Source: SCUS01 sp966211675
Lineage (GTDB): Bacteria; Myxococcota_A; Polyangia; Polyangiales; Ga0077539
Length of the DNA stretch: 64,000 nt
Direction: 5' to 3'
NCBI GenBank assembly: GCA_966211675.1
Contig: CBIHPK010000004.1
Location: 1 to 64,000 of the forward strand
Position numbers and translations under genes: made by a program
Shown here: positions 24,489 to 32,383 of the stretch, piece after piece
How positions within the stretch are numbered: position 1 is the stretch's first letter
Layout: the number at the start of each line of letters is the position of its first letter
The notes under the pieces: model-generated
Database searches by the model: none
The model's input: the letters and a program-made list of their open reading frames with translations, nothing else
Told to the model about the DNA's origin: nothing

Positions 24489-25950
24489 TCGACGCGGCGA
24501 TCGCCGCCCGCAGCGCCTCCCTCCTCGCCTCCACCGCCGCGCCCCGCTCGGGCCGCAGCGAGATCACCCCGACCCCGCCGCCGCGCTCCGCCTGTAGCAG
24601 CACCGCCTCTCGCGGGGCGCACGGCATCAGCGCGTGGGCGCCCACGCACCCGGCGATCGCGTCCCGGTAGGCGTGCATCTTCTCGATCGAGCCCTGCACG
24701 TCGGCGCGAAACTTCGCGTCGAAGACCACCCTCGCGCCCTCCGCCTCCACCATCAGGTCGGGCCGGAACGACAGCCCATACGACCGCACCGCCGCCCTCT
24801 CCGGCTGGCACCAGAGCCTGAGCGCGACCCCGTCGAGCGAGCACTCCGCCGACCGCCCTGGCGCGAGGGTCGACGGCAGCCCCAGCGCCCGCGACACCTC
24901 CATCGCGCACCATCGCTCGTAGAGCAGCGCCCGGTCGTGGGGCGCGCGGCGCACCGCCGCGTCCGCCGGATCGTCGGCCACGGCGAGCCCGTCGAGCCAG
25001 CGGGCGATGGCCGTGAGCTCTCGGTAGCCCGGGCTCCTCGACCCGGCGAGCGTCGCCGCGGCGCCGATGGATGGGAGCCGGCGCAGCCCCGCCATGTCGG
25101 CGAGCGAGAGCACCTCGGAGAGCGCCTCGGCCAGCGAGGGCGGCGGCTCCGGATCGGCCATCACCGAGCACACCGTGCGCAGCAGCGAGGCCACCGCGCG
25201 GTTCTCGGGCGTGTCGACCCGCAGCGCGGGCTCCTCGGCGCGCACCCGCACCTGCGAGGGATCGTCCCCTCTCGCCACCGCCGGGTTCGACGCGAGCTCC
25301 TCCATCCTCACCCGGCGCGCCAGCATCCACGGGACCACCCGCTGCACGGTGACCGCTCCTCGCAGCGGAGCCCTCGCCACCAGGGCCATCGCTCGCTCCA
25401 GCGTCGAGGAGCGCAGCAGCCACGAGACCAGCAGCCGCCGCGCCCCGCCCGCGTCGCGAGCGTGCGTGAGGGCGGTCTCCGAGGGCCCCTCCTCCGCGAG
25501 CGCCAGCGACTCGGCGAGCAGGTCGTCGACCATCACCCGGTGGGCCTCGCGCCCCTGGAGCAGCGGGCTCTCGACGTGCACCGCGAGGCGCTCCGAGCGC
25601 CCTCCCCGGCGGAGGCCGATCCACGACTCGCCGATGCGCCCGGCGAAGGACACGAGCGCCGCGTCCTCCCCCCAGCGCGTCACCGTCACCCCCTCCGGGA
25701 CCTCGATCGAGCACCGCTCCTCCACGCGCACCCGCAGCGCCGCGCGGTCGTCGACGTTCAGCGCCGCGAGGCCCTCGCTGAGCGCCTCCGGGCACCACCG
25801 CAGCGCGGTGCGCCCCTCCCTCTCCTCGCCCTCCAGCGTCGCCGTGAGCGCCCTCGTCCCGAGCTCCCCGGCGGGCGTCTCCGAGGCCGCGATGGACATC
25901 TCCCCGACGCCCGATCGCCAACGCACCCGCCACAGCCCGCGCTCGCTCAT
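24448..25950 (-). CDS. PD-(D/E)XK nuclease-like protein (DUF2357/PDDEXK_7 type), apparently orphan
   Basis: A 500-residue cytoplasmic protein. The N-terminal about 230 residues are beta-rich and of unknown role; the C-terminal half has the PDDEXK_7 (former DUF524) landmarks: TPENRAVASLLRTV (248-261), LLYERWCAMEVSRAL (342-356), the nuclease core FRPDLMVEAEGARVVFDAKFR (RPDL 396-399, D411-A-K413) and KMHAYRDA (about 424-431). In other bacteria such proteins are the nuclease half of McrBC-like systems and sit beside an AAA+ GTPase/ATPase. None is adjacent here. Catalytic-type residues are intact. Role in DNA restriction is inference from family. Confidence 0.75.
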   Translation of the reverse strand: MSERGLWRVRWRSGVGEMSIAASETPAGELGTRALTATLEGEEREGRTALRWCPEALSEGLAALNVDDRAALRVRVEERCSIEVPEGVTVTRWGEDAALVSFAGRIGESWIGLRRGGRSERLAVHVESPLLQGREAHRVMVDDLLAESLALAEEGPSETALTHARDAGGARRLLVSWLLRSSTLERAMALVARAPLRGAVTVQRVVPWMLARRVRMEELASNPAVARGDDPSQVRVRAEEPALRVDTPENRAVASLLRTVCSVMADPEPPPSLAEALSEVLSLADMAGLRRLPSIGAAATLAGSRSPGYRELTAIARWLDGLAVADDPADAAVRRAPHDRALLYERWCAMEVSRALGLPSTLAPGRSAECSLDGVALRLWCQPERAAVRSYGLSFRPDLMVEAEGARVVFDAKFRADVQGSIEKMHAYRDAIAGCVGAHALMPCAPREAVLLQAERGGGVGVISLRPERGAAVEARREALRAAIAASIRGRSPGPAAPRG

Positions 25951-25987
25951 CGCGCCGCTACCCTAGCGCTGCGCTCGTCGGCGGTCC

Positions 25988-26017
25988 TTGAGTTCGGCGC
26001 GCCCGTGTCGATAGGGT
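25988..26017 (+). promoter_or_regulatory. candidate promoter for the TonB receptor gene
   Basis: TTGAGT at 25988-25993 and TAGGGT at 26012-26017, 18 bp apart, lie in the divergent gap before the receptor ATG at 26026. The predicted leader would be only a few bases long. Matched by eye. Confidence 0.3.
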
Positions 26018-26025
26018 GCGCGCCG

Positions 26026-28104
26026 ATGCGCCGCCGCCAGCTCGCCCCTTCGATCGCGCTGCTCGCGCTGCCCTCGCTCGCGTCGGCGCAGCCCGCGAGG
26101 CCGGGCGCTCCGCCCGAGGAGCCGACGATCGACGAGGCGACCGTGAGCGCCCCGGCGCGCCGCGAGGAGTCGCTGCTGGAGACCCCCCGCGCGGTGTCCG
26201 CGGACAGCCGTCGGGACGCCGCGCGCTCGCTGGCGAGGGACCTCGGCGACCGGCTGGAGGAGATGCCCGGGGTCTTCCTCCAGCGCACGACCACCGCGTC
26301 GGCGATGCCCATCCTCCGCGGGCTCGGCGGCCAGCGCACGCTGCTGCTCTTCGACGGCTTCCGGCTCAACGACTCGCTCACCAAGGTCGGAGGCAACGCG
26401 CTGCTCTCGCTGGTCGACCCCGCCTCGGTGCGCCGCCTGGAGGTCGTGCGCGGACCGGCCTCGGTGATGTACGGCTCCGACGCCCTCGGCGGCGTGGTGC
26501 TCGCGGTGCCCATCGACGCGGCGCCCCGCGCCGACCGCCGCTCGCACCTCTACGGCGAGATCGCGAGCCGCGTGGCCTCCGCCGAGCGCTCGTTCACCGC
26601 GCAGGGCCTGGTGGAGGGCGAGGCCGACCGCTTCGGGCTGATGGTCTCCGGCACCCTCGGCACCCTCGGTCCCATCACCGCGGGGGGCGACCTCGGGACC
26701 CAGGCCTTCACCGGCCACGGCGACCGCGCTTTTACCGTGCGGGGTATGGTCGACGCGGGCGCGGGCCACGCCCTCGGCGTGGCCTACACCTCCAGCGAGA
26801 TCGCCAACGCGCCCCGACCGGACAGCTCGCTCCCCGACGATCGCCGGGTGTTCCGCCTGCAGATGCGCGACCTCGTGTACGCGCGCTGGTCGGTGCGCCG
26901 CGGCGCCATCGCGCTGCAGGCGCGCGCTGGATTCATCCGCCGCGTCGAGGACCGCGACCGCCTCCGCCCCGGCCGCGTGGACACCGAGCACGACGAGGTG
27001 CTCACCCCCCAGGGCACCGCCCAGCTCGCGTGGACCACCTCGCGAGGCACCCTCACCGCGGGCTTCGACGTCTCCGCCGACAAGGTCGCGAGCTACACCG
27101 ACACCGTCCGCGGAGGCTCCGCCCCCGCTCGCAGCCGGGGCCGCTACCTCGATGGCAGCGGCTACCTCACCGGCGGCGCCTTCGCCCACTACGCCCTGCG
27201 GCTCGCCTCGCGCCGCGTGCTCATCGAGGCGGGCGCCCGCGCGTCGCTCACCTCCGTCGACTCCCCCGCGGACGGATCCTTCGCCGCATACAACCGGCTG
27301 TATTCCGCGCCCGTCGCCAGCGTCGGCGTCCGCTGGCTCGCGACGCGCGGCTTCGCGCTGATGGCGAACGTGCTCGGCGGCTACCGCGCGCCCAACCTCG
27401 ACGACTACCAGGCGCTCGGCGCGGGCGCCCGGAGCTACGACGTCCCCAACCCCGACCTCGGCCCCGAGCGCTCGTGGACCGCGGAGCTCGGGGCCCGCCT
27501 CGCGCGAGGTCCGATGGAGGGGTCGCTCTTCGTCTACGGCTCGACGATGTCCGGCCTCGTGACCCGCGTCCCCTCGTCCTTCGGCGGCATGACGACGATC
27601 GACGGGCGCCGGGTCTACACGCGCATGAACGCGAGCGACGCGACGCTCGTGGGCGTGGAGTTCGACCTCACCGCGACCGCGCGCAGCGGCCTCTACGTCT
27701 CCGTCTCCGGCGGATACACCTGGGCCGAGGCGACGGTCTCGCAGGAGGGCGCCTCGACCACCGAGCCGCTCTCCAAGGTCCCTCCCGCGTACGGCCGGGT
27801 GAGCGTCGGGTGGCGTCGCGCCACGCACTGGATCGACCTCCTCGCCACCGGGATGCTCTCCCAGTCGCGGCTCTCGGCGAGCGACCGCGACGACGTGCGC
27901 CTCTGCCCCGACGGTCCCGCTGTCTGCTCCGAGGTGCCGGGCTACGTGTCCTTCACCGCGCGCGGCGGCGTCCGTCTGCACCGGTCGATCACCGCGGCGC
28001 TCGCGGTGGAGAACGTCCTCGACGCCGCCTACACGCCCTTCGGCGGCGGCTTCCCCGCGGCCGGGACCAACGTGGTCCTGCAGCTCCGCGGGCAGACCGA
28101 GTAG
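26026..28104 (+). CDS. TonB-dependent outer membrane receptor
   Basis: A 692-residue outer membrane barrel. Signal peptide with SLASAQ at about residues 18-23; a plug domain about 50-165 (ETPRAVSADSRRDA, MPGVFLQRT, ILRGLGGQRTLLLFDGFRLND, SVRRLEVVRGPASVMYGSDALGGVV); then a beta-barrel with PNPDLGPERSWTAELGARL and a C-terminal ENVLDAAYTPFGGGFPAAGTNVVLQLRG region. The family imports siderophores, cobalamin, metals or glycans using TonB-ExbBD energy; no such partner or ligand gene is nearby, so the substrate is unknown. It is divergent from the nuclease gene and converges on the methyltransferase gene with 10 bp between stops. Confidence 0.93.
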   Translation: MRRRQLAPSIALLALPSLASAQPARPGAPPEEPTIDEATVSAPARREESLLETPRAVSADSRRDAARSLARDLGDRLEEMPGVFLQRTTTASAMPILRGLGGQRTLLLFDGFRLNDSLTKVGGNALLSLVDPASVRRLEVVRGPASVMYGSDALGGVVLAVPIDAAPRADRRSHLYGEIASRVASAERSFTAQGLVEGEADRFGLMVSGTLGTLGPITAGGDLGTQAFTGHGDRAFTVRGMVDAGAGHALGVAYTSSEIANAPRPDSSLPDDRRVFRLQMRDLVYARWSVRRGAIALQARAGFIRRVEDRDRLRPGRVDTEHDEVLTPQGTAQLAWTTSRGTLTAGFDVSADKVASYTDTVRGGSAPARSRGRYLDGSGYLTGGAFAHYALRLASRRVLIEAGARASLTSVDSPADGSFAAYNRLYSAPVASVGVRWLATRGFALMANVLGGYRAPNLDDYQALGAGARSYDVPNPDLGPERSWTAELGARLARGPMEGSLFVYGSTMSGLVTRVPSSFGGMTTIDGRRVYTRMNASDATLVGVEFDLTATARSGLYVSVSGGYTWAEATVSQEGASTTEPLSKVPPAYGRVSVGWRRATHWIDLLATGMLSQSRLSASDRDDVRLCPDGPAVCSEVPGYVSFTARGGVRLHRSITAALAVENVLDAAYTPFGGGFPAAGTNVVLQLRGQTE

Positions 28105-28114
28105 GCCACGCCGG

Positions 28115-29593
28115 TCAGGTGCCGGTCTTCTTGCGCGCCGGGGCCGCCGGTCGCGTCTTCACCACGCCGGGTCGCGCTCGACCGGACCTCACCAGCGGCG
28201 CGTTGGGCGACGCGGCGATGGCCTCGATGAGCGCGGCCGGATCGCTCCACCGCGGCCTCGGCAGCGACCGCCCCGGCTTGTGGAAGAGCATCACCCGGTC
28301 GACCTTGGTGGCCTCGCCGCGGTGCGCGAGCCCCCAGATCTTGGACACCTTCCCGAGCTGGTTGACGTCGTCGGCCACCGCCGCGCCGAGCACCAGCGGG
28401 ACCTCGTCCTTCATGGAGTCCCAGGCCTCGAGCGCGAGGGTCCGCTCGCCGTGCTCCTTGTTGCGCACGTCGCCGATGGTGACCGCGCAGACGCCGTCGT
28501 CGCGCAGCACCCGCGCGCACTCCGTGAGCACCGTCTTCAGGAACCCGCAGTAGCCCTTGAAGCGCATGCGGTCGCTGAGAGCGAGGCGTCGGTCCGTGGC
28601 CTCGACTCGCAGCGAGCGGTCGACGTCCGAGACCGACTCGCCCAGCAGCCAAAGCCGGATCCAGTTGAACTTCCCGTAGCGCACCACGTTGAGGTACGGC
28701 GGCGAGGTCACGATGAGCTTCGCGCTCCCCGGCGCGACCAGCGTGGAGAGGGCGCGCGCGTCGCCGCGGATGGCCCGGCCTCGCAGCGCGGGGACCCCTT
28801 CGGCGAACTCGAAGTGCATCCGGAGGCGCAGCTTCTCGAAGGCGTCGAAGGGCGGCCGCACCAGCGACTTCTCCGCGATGTACCGGGCGAGGTAGCCGGG
28901 CGACATGCTGAAGGTGTTGGGCATGGAGACGCTGAGGCAGCGCGAGCTGACGACGTCGCGGGTGTGGTTGCCGTGCAGGATGCCCGCGAGCGACGCGAGC
29001 AGGAACCGGTCGGTGCGGTGCGCCGGGTCGAGCGAGGCCTTCATGTGGAGGATCTGCGGGAGCGTGGTGCCCTCCTCGAAGAGCATCCGGATCTCCGGCG
29101 GCGCGCGGTCTCCGACGGGCTGCGGCACGTACGAGGCTTCGAGCTCCGCGAGGCGAGCGAGGGTCTCGTCGAGCGTCGGCGGGTCGAGCTTCACCGAGCT
29201 CAGCATCGAGGCGAGCGGGTTGAGGTCGACGCCGATGCCGTGGCGCCCGGAGAGGCAGGCTTCGAGCGGCGCCGTCCCTCGCCCCGAGAAGGGGTCGAGC
29301 ACGACGTCGCCGGGCTCCGTGAGCTGCTCGATGAGGTAGCGCGGAAGCCCCGGGGGAAAGCTCCCCATGTACGAGCACATGGAGTGGAACACATGACCGT
29401 AGCGTCGGCCGAGGCCCTTCCACCACGGCGCGAGCCACGCCCCCTCCCCGGCCAGCTCCGGCGCGGGCATCGGGAACGAGGGGCGCTCGTCGAGGGTCGG
29501 CGGGGTCAGGAGCTCCAAGGTCTGCACCCCGCTGGGAATGCCCCGCCGGGCGGGTCCGACGCAAGGGTTTCGAGCCGATCGCTCCGATGCCAT
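28115..29593 (-). CDS. SAM-dependent DNA methyltransferase (N6-A/N4-C type), orphan
   Basis: A 492-residue protein with SAM-binding motif I DPFSGRGTAPLEA (100-112), GIGVDLNPLA after it, and the amino-methyltransferase catalytic motif IV TSPPYLN (296-302). Motif I precedes motif IV by about 195 residues, an arrangement that separates it from the common beta-class order. FKGYCGFLKTVLTECARVLRDDG and VTIGDVRNKEHGERTLALEAW complete the fold. No adjacent restriction enzyme reads with it, although a PD-(D/E)XK nuclease lies about 2.2 kb away beyond the TonB receptor. Start at 29593 is preferred because longer versions would overlap the divergent membrane-protein gene. Target sequence is unknown. Confidence 0.85.
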   Translation of the reverse strand: MASERSARNPCVGPARRGIPSGVQTLELLTPPTLDERPSFPMPAPELAGEGAWLAPWWKGLGRRYGHVFHSMCSYMGSFPPGLPRYLIEQLTEPGDVVLDPFSGRGTAPLEACLSGRHGIGVDLNPLASMLSSVKLDPPTLDETLARLAELEASYVPQPVGDRAPPEIRMLFEEGTTLPQILHMKASLDPAHRTDRFLLASLAGILHGNHTRDVVSSRCLSVSMPNTFSMSPGYLARYIAEKSLVRPPFDAFEKLRLRMHFEFAEGVPALRGRAIRGDARALSTLVAPGSAKLIVTSPPYLNVVRYGKFNWIRLWLLGESVSDVDRSLRVEATDRRLALSDRMRFKGYCGFLKTVLTECARVLRDDGVCAVTIGDVRNKEHGERTLALEAWDSMKDEVPLVLGAAVADDVNQLGKVSKIWGLAHRGEATKVDRVMLFHKPGRSLPRPRWSDPAALIEAIAASPNAPLVRSGRARPGVVKTRPAAPARKKTGT

Positions 29594-29624
29594 CATCGCT
29601 GCCGCTTTGTTGACCCGCGCAGAG

Positions 29625-30062
29625 ATGTTCCGATGCCTGCTGATCGTCGGGCTGCTCGCGGGGGAGACCTCCATCGCGCTCGCGCGCCTGCGCCCCGACC
29701 GCGCCGCGCCCTTCTCGGGCCGCTTCTCCTGGAGCATGTTCGCGGGCCCCATCACCGCCCGCTGCCATCACTCGCTCACGGCCACCGACGCCCTCGGCCG
29801 CGCCGTCGCGGTGCCCCTCCCTCCCGAGCGCCCCGAGCTCCGCGCGCTGCTCCTCGCCGACACCCCCGCCCGCTTCGCCGGCGTCGCCCCGTGGTTCGCG
29901 CCCTACGCCGACCGCGACGCCGACGTGGCCCTCGCGCTCGACTCCGTGCTCGCCCGCTATCACCGCTCGCTCGGCCAGGCGATTACCCTGACCAGTATTC
30001 TCCGCTGCGACAGCCCCGGCGCCCGCCCCTTCGCCCGCACCTCCCGATGGACCGCTCGCTGA
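29625..30062 (+). CDS. small protein encoded with an HTTM membrane protein, function unknown
   Basis: A 145-residue product beginning with a hydrophobic stretch (FRCLLIVGLLAGETSIALARL) that could be a signal anchor; the rest is soluble, with FSWSMFAGPITARCHHS, an acidic ADRDADVALALDSVLARYHRS helix and ILRCDSPGARPFART at the end. I do not recognise a family. Its stop overlaps the start of the next gene by 16 bp, so the two are translated together and probably work together, as soluble and membrane parts of one activity. It diverges from the DNA methyltransferase gene across about 31 bp. Confidence 0.7.
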   Translation: MFRCLLIVGLLAGETSIALARLRPDRAAPFSGRFSWSMFAGPITARCHHSLTATDALGRAVAVPLPPERPELRALLLADTPARFAGVAPWFAPYADRDADVALALDSVLARYHRSLGQAITLTSILRCDSPGARPFARTSRWTAR

Positions 30063-31162
30063 GCCCGTCCCCACTCCGCGACCGCGCCCTCGCCCGGGGC
30101 CTCGCGGCGCTGCTCCTCCTCGGCGCCCACCACGCCTCGGTCGAGTACCGCCCCGCCTTCGCGCTCTGGTCCATCGGCCGCCCCGCCCCGTGGTCCTGGG
30201 CCCCTCCCTGCGCCCTGCTCGCGCTGCACCTCCTCGCGCTCACGATGCTGCTCACCCGCTGGATCCGCGCCTCCGCCGCCGCCGCGTGCGCCCTCATCGC
30301 GGCCCTCTACGCCGCGGTGCCCGCGACCTATCACAACAACCACTACCTCCTCTTCCTGCTGCTGCTCCTGACGGCGCTCGCGCCCACCGCTCCGACCGCG
30401 CCCCTCGACCTCTCTCGCGCCTTCCGCTGGCAGCTCTCGCTCGTCTACCTCTCCTCCGTCGTGGTGAAGCTCGCCCACCCCTGGTGGCGAGGCTCCGGCT
30501 CCGTCATCCGATGGCTCGCGACCACCCGCGCCCCGGAGGCCAACCCCTCCGCGCTCCTCTCGAGGGCGCTCGCCCCGCTGCTCTCCCGCCCCTTCCCCTC
30601 CCGGCTCGCCGACGTCTCGGTGACCGCCCTCGAGGTCGCGCTGCCGCTGGGCCTCTGCCTCCCTCGCACCCGCTCGCTCTGCGTCGTCGTGGGCGTGCTG
30701 CTCCACCTCTCCATGCAGGAGTGGCTCTTCCCTCAGCTCTTCACCTTCCTGATGCTGCTGGGCTACTTCGCCTGGTCCCCCGCCGGCGACGGCGCCTGGA
30801 CGCTCGCGCTCCCCCGAGAGGACTCCCTCCCCGCCCGCGCCGCCCGCGCCCTCGACCTCCTCGGACGCCTCCGGTTCATCGCCGCTCCCGGCGCCGACCG
30901 ATGGTCCCTCACGGACCCTTCGGGTCGACGCTTCCACGGCCTCGCGGACGCGCTCCGACTCATCCCCCTCACGCCCTGGACCGTCGTCGCCTACGCCGCG
31001 CTCGCGCTGCTCTTCCCCGAGGTCCGCACTGTCGGCCCCATCCCTCGCGACGCCTTCGAGAACGCCCTGGTCGCCGCGCTGGTCCTCGCCTTCGCTGGGA
31101 CCTCGCTCCTCCACCGGGGCTCCGGACACCCTGGGAGGAAATCCTCCCACCCGATCTGCTGA
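30047..31162 (+). CDS. HTTM-domain (vitamin K-dependent gamma-carboxylase-like) membrane protein
   Basis: A 371-residue polytopic membrane protein with about eight hydrophobic spans. YHNNHYLLFLLLLLTALAP followed by LSRAFRWQLSLVYLSSVVVKLAHPWWRGSG is characteristic of HTTM domains, which are related to the membrane part of vitamin K-dependent gamma-glutamyl carboxylase. The C-terminal part includes LHLSMQEWLFPQLFTFLMLLGYFAW and then RFIAAPGADRWSLTDPSGRRFHG. Bacterial members have mostly untested functions. It overlaps the preceding small gene and is the last gene before the Tad locus, about 60-100 bp upstream of the first pilin start. Confidence 0.75.
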   Translation: MDRSLSPSPLRDRALARGLAALLLLGAHHASVEYRPAFALWSIGRPAPWSWAPPCALLALHLLALTMLLTRWIRASAAAACALIAALYAAVPATYHNNHYLLFLLLLLTALAPTAPTAPLDLSRAFRWQLSLVYLSSVVVKLAHPWWRGSGSVIRWLATTRAPEANPSALLSRALAPLLSRPFPSRLADVSVTALEVALPLGLCLPRTRSLCVVVGVLLHLSMQEWLFPQLFTFLMLLGYFAWSPAGDGAWTLALPREDSLPARAARALDLLGRLRFIAAPGADRWSLTDPSGRRFHGLADALRLIPLTPWTVVAYAALALLFPEVRTVGPIPRDAFENALVAALVLAFAGTSLLHRGSGHPGRKSSHPIC

Positions 31163-31239
31163 TCAGAACTCCCATCCCCCCAGTGCTCATCGATCCCCGA
31201 TCCACGGCGTTTTCCACGCAACGTGAGGCAGACCAGCGC

Positions 31240-31255
31240 TGGCACGTCGACTGCA
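31240..31255 (+). promoter_or_regulatory. sigma-54-like -24/-12 promoter element before the Flp pilins
   Basis: TGGCACGTCGACTGCA matches the RpoN consensus (TGGCACG, four bases, TTGCW) at every defined position but one, with GG and GC at the required 10-bp gap. A start site near 31266 would lie next to the GTG at 31268 proposed for the first pilin, leaving almost no leader; it may therefore mainly serve the second pilin. Pilin genes of myxobacteria are known to use RpoN. Match made by eye. Confidence 0.45.
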
Positions 31256-31267
31256 CAAGTGAGCGCC

Positions 31268-31453
31268 GTGAGTGATCGCCGCCCCAACCTGCGAACGCTG
31301 CACGACGACGAGTCGGGCGCTGCCTTCGTGGAGTACGTGGTGGTGCTCCTCCTCATCGGCACGGTAGCCTCGGTCGCCACCTACTCACTGGGTCGGCCGT
31401 TCGTGGACTACTACCGCTTCGCACAACTGATCGTGTCGATGCCGTTTCCCTGA
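31268..31453 (+). CDS. Flp/Fap-type pilin (first of two)
   Basis: A 61-residue type IVb pilin precursor: a short charged leader ending DDESG, then AAFVEYVVVLLLIGTVASVATYS, the Flp motif with Glu at +5 followed by Tyr, and a hydrophobic helix. The TadV/CpaA peptidase encoded downstream would cut after the Gly. Only GTG codons are available as starts (31223, 31259, 31268); I chose 31268 because it gives a 17-residue leader, though no clear ribosome binding site is visible. The C-terminal part after the helix is short, as in Flp pilins. It may be a minor pilin relative to the next gene. Confidence 0.8.
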   Translation: MSDRRPNLRTLHDDESGAAFVEYVVVLLLIGTVASVATYSLGRPFVDYYRFAQLIVSMPFP

Positions 31454-31469
31454 CCCCTCATATGGGTCA
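31451..31469 (+). other. small inverted repeat between the two pilin genes
   Basis: TGACCC (31451-31456, including the first pilin stop) and GGGTCA (31464-31469) are perfect inverted halves around a 7-bp AT-containing loop. It could be a weak hairpin or a protein-binding palindrome. Confidence 0.3.
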
Positions 31470-31521
31470 CGGCGGGCGTCGTCAGAGACTGCTCAAACCA
31501 CGCAAGGAAGGATTGTCCATC

Positions 31522-31701
31522 ATGAACAAGAAGAACTTCAAGGGGCTGCTCCGGGACGACGCGGGTCTCTCCACCGTTGAGTACGTGATCCTCCTGATCC
31601 TCATCGCAGTGGTGGGCATCTCGGCCTGGCGCACCTTCGGCACCAACGTCGTCACCAAGGTGACCTCGGGCAGCAACCAGATCCAGGGCCTCGGTCCGTG
31701 A
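31522..31701 (+). CDS. flp: Flp/Fap-type major pilin
   Basis: A 59-residue Flp pilin precursor: basic leader MNKKNFKGLLRDDAG, then LSTVEYVILLILIAVVGISAW with the Glu-Tyr pair conserved in Flp pilins, and a short hydrophilic tail. Processing after Gly15 by the adjacent prepilin peptidase would release a subunit of about 44 residues. AAGGAAGG sits about 10 bp before the ATG, the best ribosome binding site in the locus, and a perfect stem-loop follows the stop, both pointing to high expression. This is the likely main fibre subunit. Confidence 0.9.
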   Translation: MNKKNFKGLLRDDAGLSTVEYVILLILIAVVGISAWRTFGTNVVTKVTSGSNQIQGLGP

Positions 31702-31707
31702 TCGGAC

Positions 31708-31729
31708 GAGGGCTCTGAGCTGAGCCCTC
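31708..31729 (+). terminator. perfect stem-loop just after the major pilin gene
   Basis: GAGGGCTC (31708-31715), loop TGAGCT, GAGCCCTC (31722-31729) begins six bases after the pilin stop. There is no T run. In pilin operons such a hairpin commonly protects or partly terminates the pilin mRNA so that pilin is made in excess over assembly proteins; that role is inferred here. Confidence 0.55.
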
Positions 31730-31832
31730 ACCCCACCTCTTCGATGGTGGGCGTTCGTGGTCACTCGCGGCGCGCCGCGGCCCACTCCCCCTCCCCGGAG
31801 TGCCCGCGGCGTCGTCATTTCGGAGGTGCTCT

Positions 31833-32372
31833 GTGCCGTTCGGATCGGTCGGTCTCTTCAACGTAGCGCTCGCGGTGCTGGTCACCGCCATCGCCGCCTA
31901 TACCGACTTCCGAAGCGGCCGCATCCCCAACTGGCTCACCTACGGCGCCATGGCCGCGGGCGTCCTCCTCCGCACCATCCAATCGCAGCCCCACGGCGTC
32001 GGCGCGCTCACCGCCCTCGGCGGCATGTTCGCCTGCGCCCTCGTCCCCTATCTCATCTTCCGCAAGGACGGGATGGCGGGCGGCGACGTGAAGCTCTTCA
32101 TCGCCCTCGGCGCGATCCTCGGCGCCTTCCACGGCATCGAGGCGCAGTTCTACGCCTACGTCGCCGGAAGCCTGCTCTCCATGGGCCGCCTCGCGTGGCA
32201 CGGCCGGCTGCTCGGGGTCCTGGTCAACGCCTTCTTCCTCGGGATCAACCCCGTGCTGCCCAGGGCCTGGCGCCGCGAGATCCGCCCGGAGATGCTCACG
32301 CGCTTCCGCCTCGGCGGCTCGATCTTCGCAGGCACCTGCGTCGCGGCCCTCTCCCTCTACCCGATCGTGTGA
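31833..32372 (+). CDS. cpaA: A24 prepilin peptidase TadV/CpaA
   Basis: A 179-residue integral membrane aspartyl protease that cleaves Flp and TadE/F-type prepilins. The two catalytic aspartates are visible: D25 in AAYTDFRSGRIPNWLT and D85 in GMAGGDVKLF. About five hydrophobic spans; no N-terminal methylase domain, as usual for the short CpaA form. Start is GTG at 31833, set by a GGAGG seven bases upstream (31822-31826); upstream in-frame ATG at 31800 lacks one. Gene order pilin-peptidase matches other Tad loci. Confidence 0.92.
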   Translation: MPFGSVGLFNVALAVLVTAIAAYTDFRSGRIPNWLTYGAMAAGVLLRTIQSQPHGVGALTALGGMFACALVPYLIFRKDGMAGGDVKLFIALGAILGAFHGIEAQFYAYVAGSLLSMGRLAWHGRLLGVLVNAFFLGINPVLPRAWRREIRPEMLTRFRLGGSIFAGTCVAALSLYPIV

Positions 32373-32383
32373 AGAGCCAACGC

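Noticed and set aside
25963..27981. Minus-strand frame of 672 codons opposite the TonB receptor
   Set aside because: Antisense shadow; the plus strand has the plug and barrel motifs.
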